The position numbers and the translations under genes are program-made. Of a stretch of DNA of 64,000 bases, positions 1 to 8,251 are shown one piece after another. The notes under the pieces are model-generated. The model saw only the letters and a program-made list of their open reading frames with translations, had not been told where the DNA came from and did no database searches. The stretch's first letter is position 1; every line of letters begins with the position of its first letter. Source of the stretch: Chryseobacterium balustinum. Lineage in GTDB: Bacteria; Bacteroidota; Bacteroidia; Flavobacteriales; Weeksellaceae. Location: NCBI RefSeq assembly GCF_900168205.1, contig NZ_FUZE01000002.1, positions 62,001-126,000 on the forward strand, given 5' to 3'.

Positions 1-6
1 TTTTCT

Positions 7-14
7 TATCTTTG
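7..14 (+). promoter_or_regulatory. -7 promoter box for tyrS
   Basis: TATCTTTG matches the flavobacterial -7 consensus TAnnTTTG and lies 28 nt before the tyrS start codon. The -33 element would fall outside the window, so only half of the promoter can be checked. Confidence 0.55.
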
Positions 15-42
15 CGTATTAAATTTTAAACTGAAAAAAATA

Positions 43-1338
43 ATGAACTCTTTTATTGAAGAACTGAAATGGCGTGGGCTTTTTGCCGATATGATGCCCG
101 GAACAGATGAACAACTGAATAAGGAAATGACAACTGCCTATATCGGTTTTGATCCTACCGCAGATTCTTTACATATCGGAAGTCTTATTCAGATCAAAAT
201 TTTGGCTCATTTTCAGCAACATGGCCATAAACCAATCGCTTTGGTAGGTGGTGCAACAGGAATGATTGGTGACCCTTCAGGAAAATCTGCAGAGAGAAAT
301 CTTTTGGATGAAGCAACCCTTTTACACTATGTGGACTGTTTACAAAACCAACTTTCAAGATTTTTAAATTTTGATGGAAATGAAACCAACAAAGCTGAAT
401 TGGTCAACAATTACGACTGGATGAAGAAAATTTCTTTCCTTGATTTTGCTAAAAATGTAGGGAAAAACATCACCGTAAACTACATGATGGCGAAAGATTC
501 TGTAAAGAAAAGACTTTCGGGGGAAGCAGGTGTTGACGGAATGAGTTTTACCGAGTTTACTTATCAATTGATTCAGGGATATGATTTCCTGTATTTATAT
601 CAGAATAACAATGTAAAACTTCAGATGGGTGGTTCTGACCAATGGGGAAATATCACCACAGGTACAGAATTGATCCGTAGAAAAGCGCAGGGAGAAGCGT
701 TTGCTTTAACAGTTCCTTTAATTACAAAAGCTGACGGTTCGAAATTCGGAAAGTCTGAAAGCGGAGAAAATTATTGGTTAGATAAAAAGAAAACTTCGCC
801 TTACAAATTCTATCAATTTTGGTTGAATGCAACCGATACAGATGCTGAAAGATTTATTAAATTCTACACTTTCTTAGGAAAAGAAGAAATTGATGCTTTA
901 ATTGAAGACCATAAAACAGCACCACACGAAAGAAAACTTCAGAAGAGATTGGCTGAAGAAGTTACGGTTTGGGTTCACGGAAGAGAAGAATATGAAAGAG
1001 CTTTAAAGGCTTCAGAAATTCTGTTTGGTAAATCTACAGCTGAAGATCTGGTAAGTCTTGATGAGGAAATTTTCCTGGAAATCTTTGATGGAGTTCCTCA
1101 GAAAGAAGTAGCTAAAGCTGATGTTTTAGGAATTAATATCGTTGATTTGCTTTCTGAAAAATCTGGTTTCCTAAAATCTAAAAGTGAAGCGACAAGAGAA
1201 TTGAAAGGAAATGCAATCTCTGTAAACAAAGAAAAAATCAATGAAGTTTACACCGCAAATGAAACCGATTTGATTGACGGTAAATTCTTATTACTACAAA
1301 AAGGAAAGAAAAGTTACTTTATTGTAAAAGTGATTTAA
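43..1338 (+). CDS. tyrS: Tyrosyl-tRNA synthetase
   Basis: This class I aminoacyl-tRNA synthetase charges tRNA-Tyr with tyrosine in the cytoplasm. At 431 aa it has the normal bacterial TyrRS length. The HIGH-like motif HIGS is at residues 44-47, the [10 protein letters not shown] segment follows at about residue 80, and the KMSKS-like loop reads KFGKS at residues 234-238. The C-terminal 80 or so residues look like the S4-type RNA-binding domain. A -7 box lies upstream and a strong hairpin follows the stop, so the gene is probably transcribed alone. Identification is essentially certain. Confidence 0.97.
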   Translation: MNSFIEELKWRGLFADMMPGTDEQLNKEMTTAYIGFDPTADSLHIGSLIQIKILAHFQQHGHKPIALVGGATGMIGDPSGKSAERNLLDEATLLHYVDCLQNQLSRFLNFDGNETNKAELVNNYDWMKKISFLDFAKNVGKNITVNYMMAKDSVKKRLSGEAGVDGMSFTEFTYQLIQGYDFLYLYQNNNVKLQMGGSDQWGNITTGTELIRRKAQGEAFALTVPLITKADGSKFGKSESGENYWLDKKKTSPYKFYQFWLNATDTDAERFIKFYTFLGKEEIDALIEDHKTAPHERKLQKRLAEEVTVWVHGREEYERALKASEILFGKSTAEDLVSLDEEIFLEIFDGVPQKEVAKADVLGINIVDLLSEKSGFLKSKSEATRELKGNAISVNKEKINEVYTANETDLIDGKFLLLQKGKKSYFIVKVI

Positions 1339-1354
1339 TCTTAAAAACATAAAA

Positions 1355-1387
1355 AATAATCCGACTCAGTTTTTGAGTCGGATTATT
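1355..1387. terminator. Bidirectional terminator between tyrS and lipoprotein gene
   Basis: Perfect 14-bp arms (1355-1368 and 1374-1387, core AATAATCCGACTCA) flank a short T loop, with A-rich sequence on the left and a T run on the right. It sits between two convergent genes and can serve both. Confidence 0.85.
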
Positions 1388-1409
1388 TTTTTATCAAAGT
1401 GGATGGTTT

Positions 1410-1823
1410 TTAAAATGTATAACTTGTTGAAGCCGATAAAGTCAGCCCGCTTGAGACACTTTCTTTTTTAAGCTGGCCATCTACCCAAATCTGAACTTTC
1501 AAAGTAGATGCCGCATCAACTCCTGTTGCATTTACCACAACATTAGAATTATAAACTACGCCTTCTGCAGTGAGTTCCGGGCTCGTCCATGTTGTTCCGC
1601 TCAAGCCAGTTACGGTAATAGGATTTCCGTCGATTCCGTAAACGGCTTTACTGATATTAACTCCGGATGACCCCTCTGCCTTGAAGACTACTTTTTGTGT
1701 CTTAATATCTTCAGAAGTATCATCATTATCTTTGCGACAAGATTCAACAAGACTCAAAACCATTACTGTTATTAAAGCAACAAATACTCCTTTAAATACC
1801 TGATTCAATTTTATTTTTTTCAT
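1410..1823 (-). CDS. Small surface-type lipoprotein, tandem paralog 1
   Basis: This 137-aa lipoprotein has a hydrophobic signal sequence and a lipobox VESC, with the lipidated Cys at about residue 29. The residues after the Cys are RKDNDD, an acidic stretch resembling the lipoprotein export signal that sends Bacteroidota lipoproteins to the cell surface (inference). The rest is a compact beta-rich domain with the motifs VVFKAE, YGIDGNP and LKVQIWVDGQLKKE. It is clearly paralogous to the gene at 2065-2484, and the two arose by tandem duplication. I do not recognise a function. The upstream region carries a -7 box and a NarL-like palindrome, suggesting control by the neighbouring two-component system. 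Confidence 0.8.
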   Translation of the reverse strand: MKKIKLNQVFKGVFVALITVMVLSLVESCRKDNDDTSEDIKTQKVVFKAEGSSGVNISKAVYGIDGNPITVTGLSGTTWTSPELTAEGVVYNSNVVVNATGVDAASTLKVQIWVDGQLKKESVSSGLTLSASTSYTF

Positions 1824-1871
1824 AAATTTATTTTGTTAATATTTTTCGGAATCTCCTTGATTTAGAATCCG

Positions 1872-1879
1872 CAAAGATA
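1872..1879 (-). promoter_or_regulatory. -7 box of lipoprotein gene 1
   Basis: Read on the minus strand this is TATCTTTG, a match to TAnnTTTG, 48 nt upstream of the start codon. There is no obvious TTG at -33, which would fit a promoter that depends on an activator bound at the palindrome further upstream. Confidence 0.5.
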
Positions 1880-1926
1880 TTATAGACTAAAAATACTGTC
1901 AATCCTCAAATTTAAAAAAAATATTC

Positions 1927-1942
1927 TACCCTATTTTAGATA
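1927..1942. promoter_or_regulatory. Candidate NarL-family operator (7-2-7), copy 1
   Basis: TACCCTA-TT-TTAGATA is an imperfect inverted repeat with two heptamers spaced by 2 bp, like the NarL heptamer arrangement (TACYYMT). Its centre is 59 nt from the centre of the -7 box, the same distance as in copy 2. The surrounding 35 nt are also conserved between the two copies. Confidence 0.5.
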
Positions 1943-2012
1943 TTTTTCAGTTCTGTGTTTTATAGAACTATTTTCGTTAATGGCTATGAAAGAATATGAT
2001 TTGTCCCACCAA

Positions 2013-2048
2013 AAAAAAGTCCGACTCAAAATTGAGCCGGACTTTTTT
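2013..2048. terminator. Hairpin terminator after lipoprotein gene 2
   Basis: Arms at 2013-2029 and 2032-2048 form a stem with one G-T mismatch, a 3-nt loop and long A/T runs. It ends transcription of the 2065-2484 gene on the minus strand. Confidence 0.8.
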
Positions 2049-2064
2049 TCATCATAGGGTTATA

Positions 2065-2484
2065 TTAGAATGTATGACTTGCTGAAGCAGATAAATACTG
2101 TCCGCTTGAAGTTCCTTCTTTCTTAAGCTCACCATCTACCCAAATTTGAACCTTCAAAGTAGATGAAGTACTCGCTCCTACTGCATTTATTGCAACATTT
2201 GCGCTCATTGCTCCCGCTTCAGTAGTAATTTCCGGGCTCGACCATGTTGTTCCGCTTAAGCTGGTTGCAGTGGTAGGGTTTCCATCAATTCCGTAAACAG
2301 CGATCTCAATATTACTTCCTGCAGATGCTTCTGCTTTGAAAACTACTTTATGTGTTTTGTTGGTTCCAGGAATATTGTCATCGTCATCATTATTGCTGCA
2401 AGATGTTACAAAGCCAAAAACCAACGCCGCCATCACCATTACAAATGAGCCTTTCAATACGTTTTTCAATTTCATTTTTTTCAT
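2065..2484 (-). CDS. Small surface-type lipoprotein, tandem paralog 2
   Basis: This 139-aa lipoprotein has lipobox VTSC with the Cys at about residue 29, followed by SNNDDDD, an acidic segment like the Bacteroidota surface-export signal. The mature domain shares KVVFKAE, YGIDGNP, LSGTTW and LKVQIWVDGELKKE with the paralog at 1410-1823. It has its own terminator and its own promoter region, so the two genes are separate transcription units built on the same plan. No known function is recognised. An envelope-stress or surface-coat role is only a guess from the context of a divergent sensor kinase and response regulator. Confidence 0.8.
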   Translation of the reverse strand: MKKMKLKNVLKGSFVMVMAALVFGFVTSCSNNDDDDNIPGTNKTHKVVFKAEASAGSNIEIAVYGIDGNPTTATSLSGTTWSSPEITTEAGAMSANVAINAVGASTSSTLKVQIWVDGELKKEGTSSGQYLSASASHTF

Positions 2485-2545
2485 AATTTCTCTTGTTAAA
2501 TATTACTGTTAATTTTAATTTGTAATCTTTCTGATTTAGTACCTG

Positions 2546-2553
2546 CAAAACTA
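2546..2553 (-). promoter_or_regulatory. -7 box of lipoprotein gene 2
   Basis: On the minus strand this reads TAGTTTTG, fitting TAnnTTTG. Candidate -33 TTG triplets lie at non-ideal spacings of 16 or 20 nt. The start codon is 61 nt downstream. Confidence 0.45.
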
Positions 2554-2600
2554 TGACTGTCTGAAAAGGCAAGCAATCCTTAGAATTAAGGAAAATATTC

Positions 2601-2616
2601 TACCTAATTTTAGGTA
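2601..2616. promoter_or_regulatory. Candidate NarL-family operator (7-2-7), copy 2
   Basis: TACCTAA-TT-TTAGGTA is a perfect 7-2-7 palindrome. It lies in the divergent intergenic region between lipoprotein gene 2 and the sensor kinase that starts at 2680. Its centre is 59 nt from the lipoprotein -7 box, near -66 from the predicted transcription start, a typical activator position. It could also serve autoregulation of the kinase operon. Confidence 0.55.
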
Positions 2617-2679
2617 TTTTTCAATTCTGAATTTTTCACTAAATTGTGGAGTTTTATTTTAAATAATGAAATTGAGACA

Positions 2680-4665
2680 ATGAAGAACCACCTTATCACC
2701 ATCTGTGTTTTTTTATCTACTTATATACACTCGCAGCAACTCATTCCGCTTAATGAGAAAGCCTATTCAGACAGTCTGAAAACGGTTGTAAACAGCAAGG
2801 TTGACAACAATGCCAAAGCGAATTCATATTTCTTATTATCAAACTTTTATAAAAATACAGACTCACTTTTAAGTAAAAGTTATTTAGAAAAAGGGAAAGC
2901 TTTAAGTGCGAAAACACCTTTAAATACAGCGAAATATCATTATTATGAAGGTTGGCATTTTTTAGAAAGCAACAAAGAAAAAGCAGCAGTCTCATTTCAA
3001 AAAGCCATACAAGAATTTTCTAAAATTAAAATTGAAGAATCTGATTTTTTTATTGCTTCATCATGGTACAGTTACGGTGTAACCCAGAAAAACAAAGAAG
3101 GCTATCCTTTTTTGGTGAAAATTCTAGTTGAAAAAAGCATTCCGCAGATTGAAAAATATAAGCATCATAAAACTTTAGGACAATTCTATTCTCAGCTAGC
3201 CATCATTCTTACGTATAACGCCGAGTTTGCAAAAGCTTTTGAATACAACACAAAAGCCATCAAAATATTAGAAAAAAATGCACCTCACTCTCCGGAATTG
3301 TTTTTTGCTTACCTAAACACTGCAAGTAATTTTTGTTATCAGGCAAAAGGTGACGAGGCAAAAAAATATTTGGACAAAGCCGAAAAACTCATTCAGCCTT
3401 ATCCGGAGTCTTCTGCAAATGCTTCTTTCTATTATGGAAAAACCCTTTACTTTATAACTAAACAGAAAAATGAAGAAGCACTTCCAATGATTGAAAAAGG
3501 TTTGGTTTATGCTAAAAGATCCCACCAAAATCTGTTAACTCAGATGTTTTACATGAATAAATATGATATTTTAAGGAAACAGAATAAACTGAATGAAGCG
3601 AAAAATGTTCTGGAAAATATCTTATCCGAAAAGACGCTTATCATTGATGCAAACAACAGAAAAACTTTCTACAACCAGCTTTCGAGCCTTAATGAGCAAA
3701 TGGGAAATCTTAAAGAGGCTTTGGTCTGGGAAAAGAAATATTCAAAATTAAATGACAGCTTAAATTCTGAAAATGTAAAGCTGGAACTCAATACACTGGA
3801 AACTAAATTCAGAACTGCAGAAAAGCAAAAAGAAATTGCCAACCTCAACACTGAGAAAGCGCAAAAAGAACTGGAGATCAACAAGAAAAATCAATATTTA
3901 TGGTTATTGGTTTTTGCATCATTATTCCTTCTTATTTTAATTATTTCGATTTATTTTTACACTAAAAAATTAGCCAAAGAAAAGGAAATCAACCATTCTC
4001 AAAAGCTTAAAGAAATCGCTCAACAGGAAGAATTGAAAATAACAAAAGCCATTCTGGAAGGTGAAGAAAAAGAAAGAGAAAGAGTAGGAAAAGACCTTCA
4101 CGACGGACTTGGAGGAATGCTTGCCGGAGTAAAAATAAATTTTTCAGCGTGGGCTTCACAAAATTTAGAACCAGAAAACAAACAAAACTTCAACGGAATT
4201 TTAAATCAGCTGGATCATTCGGTAACCGAGCTCAGAAATATTGCCAGAAATCTGATACCGGAATCTCTTTTAAAATTTGGTTTAGAAACTGCTTTAAAAG
4301 ACCTTTCAGAATTTTACACCAGAAAAGGTCTACATATTGACTTTCAGCCTATTGATATCAATTCAAGGCTTCCTTTGCCAGTTCAGATTAATATTTTCAG
4401 GATTGTACAGGAAATTTTGGCTAATGCTGTGAAACATTCAGAAGCCGAAAATATCCTACTTCAATGCTCTCAGTCGAATGACGTGTTTTTAATTACAATT
4501 GAAGATGATGGTAAAGGTTTCTCACAAGATTCTTCACCAACCAAAAGTATGGGACTTCATAATCTAAAAACCCGTGTCGATTATTTAAAAGGCAAAATGG
4601 AAATCAATTCTGATCATGAAGGAACGGCAATTAATATAGAACTCAACACGCATGCAATCTCATAA
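2680..4665 (+). CDS. TPR-containing sensor histidine kinase
   Basis: A 661-aa membrane sensor kinase. The ATG at 2680 gives a proper signal peptide (MKNHLITIC...YIHSQQ); an upstream in-frame TTG at 2644 would only add a non-signal extension. The order is a periplasmic region of TPR-like helical repeats (about residues 30-370), a coiled-coil segment, one transmembrane helix near residue 410, a HisKA_3 dimerisation domain with phosphoacceptor His474 in KDLHDGLGG, and a HATPase domain with N box (ILANAVKHS), DDGKGF and GLHNLKTR. It overlaps the response regulator by 14 nt, so the pair is co-transcribed. The signal is unknown. Confidence 0.92.
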   Translation: MKNHLITICVFLSTYIHSQQLIPLNEKAYSDSLKTVVNSKVDNNAKANSYFLLSNFYKNTDSLLSKSYLEKGKALSAKTPLNTAKYHYYEGWHFLESNKEKAAVSFQKAIQEFSKIKIEESDFFIASSWYSYGVTQKNKEGYPFLVKILVEKSIPQIEKYKHHKTLGQFYSQLAIILTYNAEFAKAFEYNTKAIKILEKNAPHSPELFFAYLNTASNFCYQAKGDEAKKYLDKAEKLIQPYPESSANASFYYGKTLYFITKQKNEEALPMIEKGLVYAKRSHQNLLTQMFYMNKYDILRKQNKLNEAKNVLENILSEKTLIIDANNRKTFYNQLSSLNEQMGNLKEALVWEKKYSKLNDSLNSENVKLELNTLETKFRTAEKQKEIANLNTEKAQKELEINKKNQYLWLLVFASLFLLILIISIYFYTKKLAKEKEINHSQKLKEIAQQEELKITKAILEGEEKERERVGKDLHDGLGGMLAGVKINFSAWASQNLEPENKQNFNGILNQLDHSVTELRNIARNLIPESLLKFGLETALKDLSEFYTRKGLHIDFQPIDINSRLPLPVQINIFRIVQEILANAVKHSEAENILLQCSQSNDVFLITIEDDGKGFSQDSSPTKSMGLHNLKTRVDYLKGKMEINSDHEGTAINIELNTHAIS

Positions 4666-5293
4666 AATCAACATCGTCATTGTAGATGACCATCCTATCG
4701 TTATTGAAGGGTTGAAAATCATGTTATCTGACAAACCTTTTTTTCACATTTCAAAAACATTTACCAATGGTGGTGAGGTCATTCAATTTATTAAATCTAA
4801 TGAAGTAGATATTATTCTACTCGATATTTCTCTGCCAGACATCAGCGGAATTCAGCTATGTGAAGAAATCAAGAAAATTTCTCCGAATACATCCGTCATT
4901 ATGTTTAGTAACCGTTCTGAAAGAAGCATTATCATGCAGTGTATTCAGAACGGAGCAAGCGGTTATTTATTGAAAAATGTTTCTTTGGAAGAATTGATGA
5001 AATGTTTTCATGGCGCGCTTTCCGGAAATATTGTTTTTTGTAATGAAACTAAAAATATCATCAGTAAACCTTCGCCACAGGAATTGACCACTACTCCACG
5101 TCTAACAAAACGTGAAAAGCAGATTCTCCAGTTTTTAGCAAAAGGAAAAACAAGCAATGAAATTGCAGACGAGCTTTTTTTAAGTCCTTTAACCGTAGAT
5201 ACCCACCGTAAAAATTTATTGCAAAAGTTTGGTGCTAAAAATTCTGCTGAGCTTGTACACATCGCTGTACAACAGAATATGATTTTGGAATAA
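4652..5293 (+). CDS. NarL/LuxR-family response regulator
   Basis: This 213-aa DNA-binding response regulator has a receiver domain at residues 6-120, with the acidic pocket Asp12-Asp13 and phosphoacceptor Asp58 in LLDISLPD. A LuxR-type helix-turn-helix lies at about residues 148-205, with the characteristic LTKREKQILQFLAKG and TVDTHRKNLLQKF. Its start overlaps the 3' end of the kinase gene, making the two a cognate pair. NarL-family regulators bind 7-2-7 palindromes, and two such sequences precede the tandem lipoprotein genes just upstream. These are the obvious candidate targets, by inference. Confidence 0.93.
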   Translation: MQSHKINIVIVDDHPIVIEGLKIMLSDKPFFHISKTFTNGGEVIQFIKSNEVDIILLDISLPDISGIQLCEEIKKISPNTSVIMFSNRSERSIIMQCIQNGASGYLLKNVSLEELMKCFHGALSGNIVFCNETKNIISKPSPQELTTTPRLTKREKQILQFLAKGKTSNEIADELFLSPLTVDTHRKNLLQKFGAKNSAELVHIAVQQNMILE

Positions 5294-5329
5294 AAAACCT
5301 ACTTTAGTCTTCAATAATTGATAGTCTTT

Positions 5330-5935
5330 ATGAAATATTTACTCTTTATTTTATTTGTTTCTTTTAATTTTTTGCCTGCACAGCAAAATATTGAATACGA
5401 TAAAATTTTAAAAATCGAAAACCTTAAATTTCATGAAAAGGAAATCCGCGTTTATAAAAAATACGGAACCTCAACAGGTTTAGAGCTTTTCAGATTTTAT
5501 GAGGATAAGAAGGAAAATTGGAAAGCCGAAGTTTATAATACAGTTGCTAGAACAAATAATAAAGATGAAGTTAAAATTTGGACAAGAAAATCAAAATTAA
5601 ATTCTCTGAAAAATTTTGAGATGTTATGGCTACAGTTTTTGGATACTAATATTATTCATCTTCCAAAATGGGAAGCTTTTGAGTACAAATTAAAAAAAAT
5701 AAATAAAACCTATCAAATTGAGGATGGTGAAATATATTCTTCAACCTCAAGACTTTCTGTACTTGACGGTCAATCTTTTTACGTACAAATTAAACGTGGA
5801 AAAGCAGAAAACCAATTTAACTACTATAACCCTGAATCATATTTAGAAAAATATCCAAACGTAGATGAGCTGCTTTCTTTCAAAGAACTTTTAGATTTAA
5901 TCAGAACTGAATTTAAAGTTTTTGAAAAAGATTAA
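5330..5935 (+). CDS. Hypothetical secreted protein
   Basis: A 201-aa protein with an N-terminal signal peptide (MKYLLFILFVSFNFLPAQQ). I chose the ATG at 5330 because it begins the signal peptide cleanly; an in-frame TTG at 5318 adds only four residues. The mature part is charged, with no Cys and no membrane segment, and I recognise no domain. It follows the response regulator by 36 nt on the same strand and could be co-transcribed with it, but nothing ties it functionally to the two-component system. Confidence 0.7.
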   Translation: MKYLLFILFVSFNFLPAQQNIEYDKILKIENLKFHEKEIRVYKKYGTSTGLELFRFYEDKKENWKAEVYNTVARTNNKDEVKIWTRKSKLNSLKNFEMLWLQFLDTNIIHLPKWEAFEYKLKKINKTYQIEDGEIYSSTSRLSVLDGQSFYVQIKRGKAENQFNYYNPESYLEKYPNVDELLSFKELLDLIRTEFKVFEKD

Positions 5936-6286
5936 AGCACATTATTCTCTTCGTAATAGATTTTGATATAAAAAAAGACACATTTGTCCCATCCTGTTTT
6001 AGTTTACTCCAAAAGCCCGCCCGACGAGGCAAACTGATTTCAAGAGAAGTAAATATGGCTGCATATTTGTCTGCCCAAAATTTCTGGGGTCTAAAACGTC
6101 CCTCTGGCAGGACAATCTTTTATAGGTTGAGCAAAAACGCTCACCTAACAAGCTCTCTTTTTTACGAATTCCACAAAAAAACCTCTGAAAATTTCAGAGG
6201 TTTATAACTTTTAATATAATCATTACTGTACGAATAGGATTGCATCCTATCCTTTAGTAAGCCGTCCCGTTGGGACTTTTTGTGGA
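5936..6286. other. Intergenic region with hairpins, no gene
   Basis: These 351 nt between convergent genes hold no convincing ORF. Three hairpins are visible: 6179-6203 (AAACCTCTGAAA arms), 6234-6250 (ATAGGAT/ATCCTAT) and 6264-6276 (GTCCC/GGGAC followed by T5). The left 200 nt (about 5980-6170) are richer in G and C than the surroundings and may be a decayed mobile-element fragment, but I could not identify one. Confidence 0.5.
6179..6203. terminator. Bidirectional terminator hairpin
   Basis: Arms AAACCTCTGAAA (6179-6190) and TTTCAGAGGTTT (6192-6203) form a 12-bp stem, with an A run on the left. It lies 3' to both the hypothetical gene at 5330 and the efflux permease gene at 6287. Confidence 0.7.
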
Positions 6287-7864
6287 TTAGTGCATTGCTT
6301 CACTCAAATCTATTTTTTCTTTGCTCTTCCGTTCTTTTATAAATAATATAAACGGAATACAAATTAAGAAAGCTATCCCTAAATAGAGGAAAACATCCAT
6401 ATAAGAAAGCACCGTTGCCTGTTTGGTGACCGTCATATCTAAGACCTTGTAAGCGGCATTCATTGCGTTATCGGGCGTCATTCCTTTGGCGATGAAATTA
6501 GCTTTTAAACCAGCGAGTCGCTGCTGTACATCAAAGCTGTCACTGTCGAGATGGGATATTAAATTCACCCTGTATTTCTGACTGGCGTTTGCGATAAATG
6601 TTGTAATGGCAGCAATCCCGAAAGAACCACCAAGCTGCCTCATCATTCCTGTAAAAGCTGCTCCCTGACCAATTTCCTGACCTTTCAATGTACTTAATGA
6701 TAATGAGGTGATTGGGATAAACAATAGCCCTAATCCCATTCCTCGTACAATCAACATCCAGAAAAAGGCTTCTTTACTTGTATCTGGCGTCAGAATTTTG
6801 TAGCCCCAGAAACTGTAAACGAAGAATATAAATAATCCCAGGGAAACTAAAATCTGTTGTTTTACCCCTTTCGTTAATAATTTACCTATTATCGGCATCA
6901 TAAAAGCAGTAGTTAAAGCTGCCGGAATCATTAGTGCTCCAGATTGTAGTGCCGTCCAGCCCAAAACACTTTGGGTGTAGAGCGGAACAATAAAAGTAGA
7001 ACCATACAAACCGAAACCTAAAACAAATGACATTGCCGTTCCTATCCTCAGATTTCCATTTTTCAAAACCCGCAATTCTACAATCGGATATTTGCAGGTG
7101 AGCTCTCGCCAGAGGAATAAGATAAATCCTAAAACAGCTGTCGTCGTGAAGGTAACAATCATTCCGCTTTCAAACCAGTCTTCTTCGTGACCTCTTTCCA
7201 AAATAAACTGTAAAGAGCCAACAGTAAGTGCCAGTAAAGCAATCCCTAGCCAATCGACATCTGAAGCTTTACGTTTTTCGGCAAATTTGGGGCTTTTAAT
7301 AAACTGTAAAGTCATTAAAGTTGCCGCAATACCAATCGGAATATTAATATAAAAAATATACGGCCAACTGTAATTATCAACAATATATCCTCCTAAGGGC
7401 GGACCTAAAGTGGGACCAATAATTACTCCCAGACCATAGATTGCCTGCGCCATACTTCTCTTTTCGATAGGATATGACTCTGTAATAATGGTTTGCGAAG
7501 TTACCAGCAACGCACCACCACCAATACCTTGGCATAATCTGAAAAATACCAGCTCCCAAATATTATCTGCATTCCCACAGAGAAATGAGAATATGGTAAA
7601 GATGACAATAGAGGCTGCAAAATAATTTCTTCTACCGAACTGCTGTGAAAGCCAGCTCGTCATGGGAACTACGATTACGTTACCAATGGCATACGCTGTA
7701 ATTACCCAACCTACTTCAGAAAGTGTAGATCCCAAATTACCCTTCATTTCGTTGAGGGCAACATTTACAATCGTGGAATCCACAATTTCAAGCAAAGCAC
7801 AAAGAATCGCTGTAATCGTAATGATTACTCTTCGGGCTCCATATTCTACTAATGAATCTTGCAT
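6287..7864 (-). CDS. DHA2-family MFS drug efflux permease (EmrB/QacA type)
   Basis: A 525-aa inner-membrane proton antiporter of the 14-helix DHA2 family. Visible motifs are the family D-type segment LLEIVDSTIVNVAL at the first helix, the motif-A loop SQQFGRRNYF, and motif C, GPTLGPPLGGYI, typical of antiporters. Its genomic partners are the HlyD-type fusion protein at 8252 and the TolC-type channel at 9374, so together they would form a tripartite pump across both membranes under the TetR regulator at 10671. Unusually, 387 nt of repeat-rich DNA separate it from the fusion-protein gene. Substrates cannot be read from sequence. Confidence 0.92.
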   Translation of the reverse strand: MQDSLVEYGARRVIITITAILCALLEIVDSTIVNVALNEMKGNLGSTLSEVGWVITAYAIGNVIVVPMTSWLSQQFGRRNYFAASIVIFTIFSFLCGNADNIWELVFFRLCQGIGGGALLVTSQTIITESYPIEKRSMAQAIYGLGVIIGPTLGPPLGGYIVDNYSWPYIFYINIPIGIAATLMTLQFIKSPKFAEKRKASDVDWLGIALLALTVGSLQFILERGHEEDWFESGMIVTFTTTAVLGFILFLWRELTCKYPIVELRVLKNGNLRIGTAMSFVLGFGLYGSTFIVPLYTQSVLGWTALQSGALMIPAALTTAFMMPIIGKLLTKGVKQQILVSLGLFIFFVYSFWGYKILTPDTSKEAFFWMLIVRGMGLGLLFIPITSLSLSTLKGQEIGQGAAFTGMMRQLGGSFGIAAITTFIANASQKYRVNLISHLDSDSFDVQQRLAGLKANFIAKGMTPDNAMNAAYKVLDMTVTKQATVLSYMDVFLYLGIAFLICIPFILFIKERKSKEKIDLSEAMH

Positions 7865-7970
7865 TGATTTTTTAATGTGTTTTAAAGAAGGTTGAGGTAA
7901 AGATTTAGGCTAAGAATAAAGTATTTCTAAAGCTTAAAATCATTGTTCCTCATCTTTAAGAATTATAAAA

Positions 7971-8124
7971 AGTGAATTGTCAATAATCAATCAACATCGT
8001 TGTCAATTTTACTACTTCATTTCCAATCTGTCATCAATCATTGCCATAATCCTCATCAACCATCCTGCATCTAATTCCTCAACATTCCCAATTGACTCGC
8101 CTCAGCAAAACTGACAATTCACTT
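7971..8124. repeat. MITE-like repeat, long copy
   Basis: Begins AGTGAATTGTCAAT and ends CTGACAATTCACT, so the termini are inverted repeats of about 13 bp with one mismatch. It aligns along both ends with the adjacent 94-nt copy and carries about 60 extra internal nucleotides. Confidence 0.65.
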
Positions 8125-8140
8125 ATATATTTTTATAAAA

Positions 8141-8234
8141 AATGAATTGTCAATACCCCATCAACATTGTTATCAATCTTCAGCTGCATTTCCATTCACA
8201 ATTGATTTGCTTCCGCAAAATTGACAATTCACTT
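8141..8234. repeat. MITE-like repeat, short copy
   Basis: Begins AATGAATTGTCAAT and ends ATTGACAATTCACTT, with near-perfect terminal inverted repeats. Shared internal blocks with the first copy (such as CATCAACATTGTTATCAAT-like and GCATTTCCA-like segments) show that it is the same family with an internal deletion. Confidence 0.65.
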
Positions 8235-8251
8235 AACTAACTTTTTCAATA

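Larger units (their letters stand above)
7865..8251. other. Repeat-containing spacer inside the efflux operon
   Basis: These 387 nt lie between the membrane-fusion and permease genes and contain no plausible gene. Two copies of a palindrome-ended repeat (7971-8124 and 8141-8234) fill most of it. The spacer is far longer than the other junctions of this operon, which are 18 nt or overlapping. Confidence 0.7.

Noticed and set aside
364..567. Minus-strand ORF of 67 aa within tyrS
   Set aside because: It lies wholly inside tyrS on the opposite strand and has no domain, promoter or separate signal. It is a shadow of the real gene.
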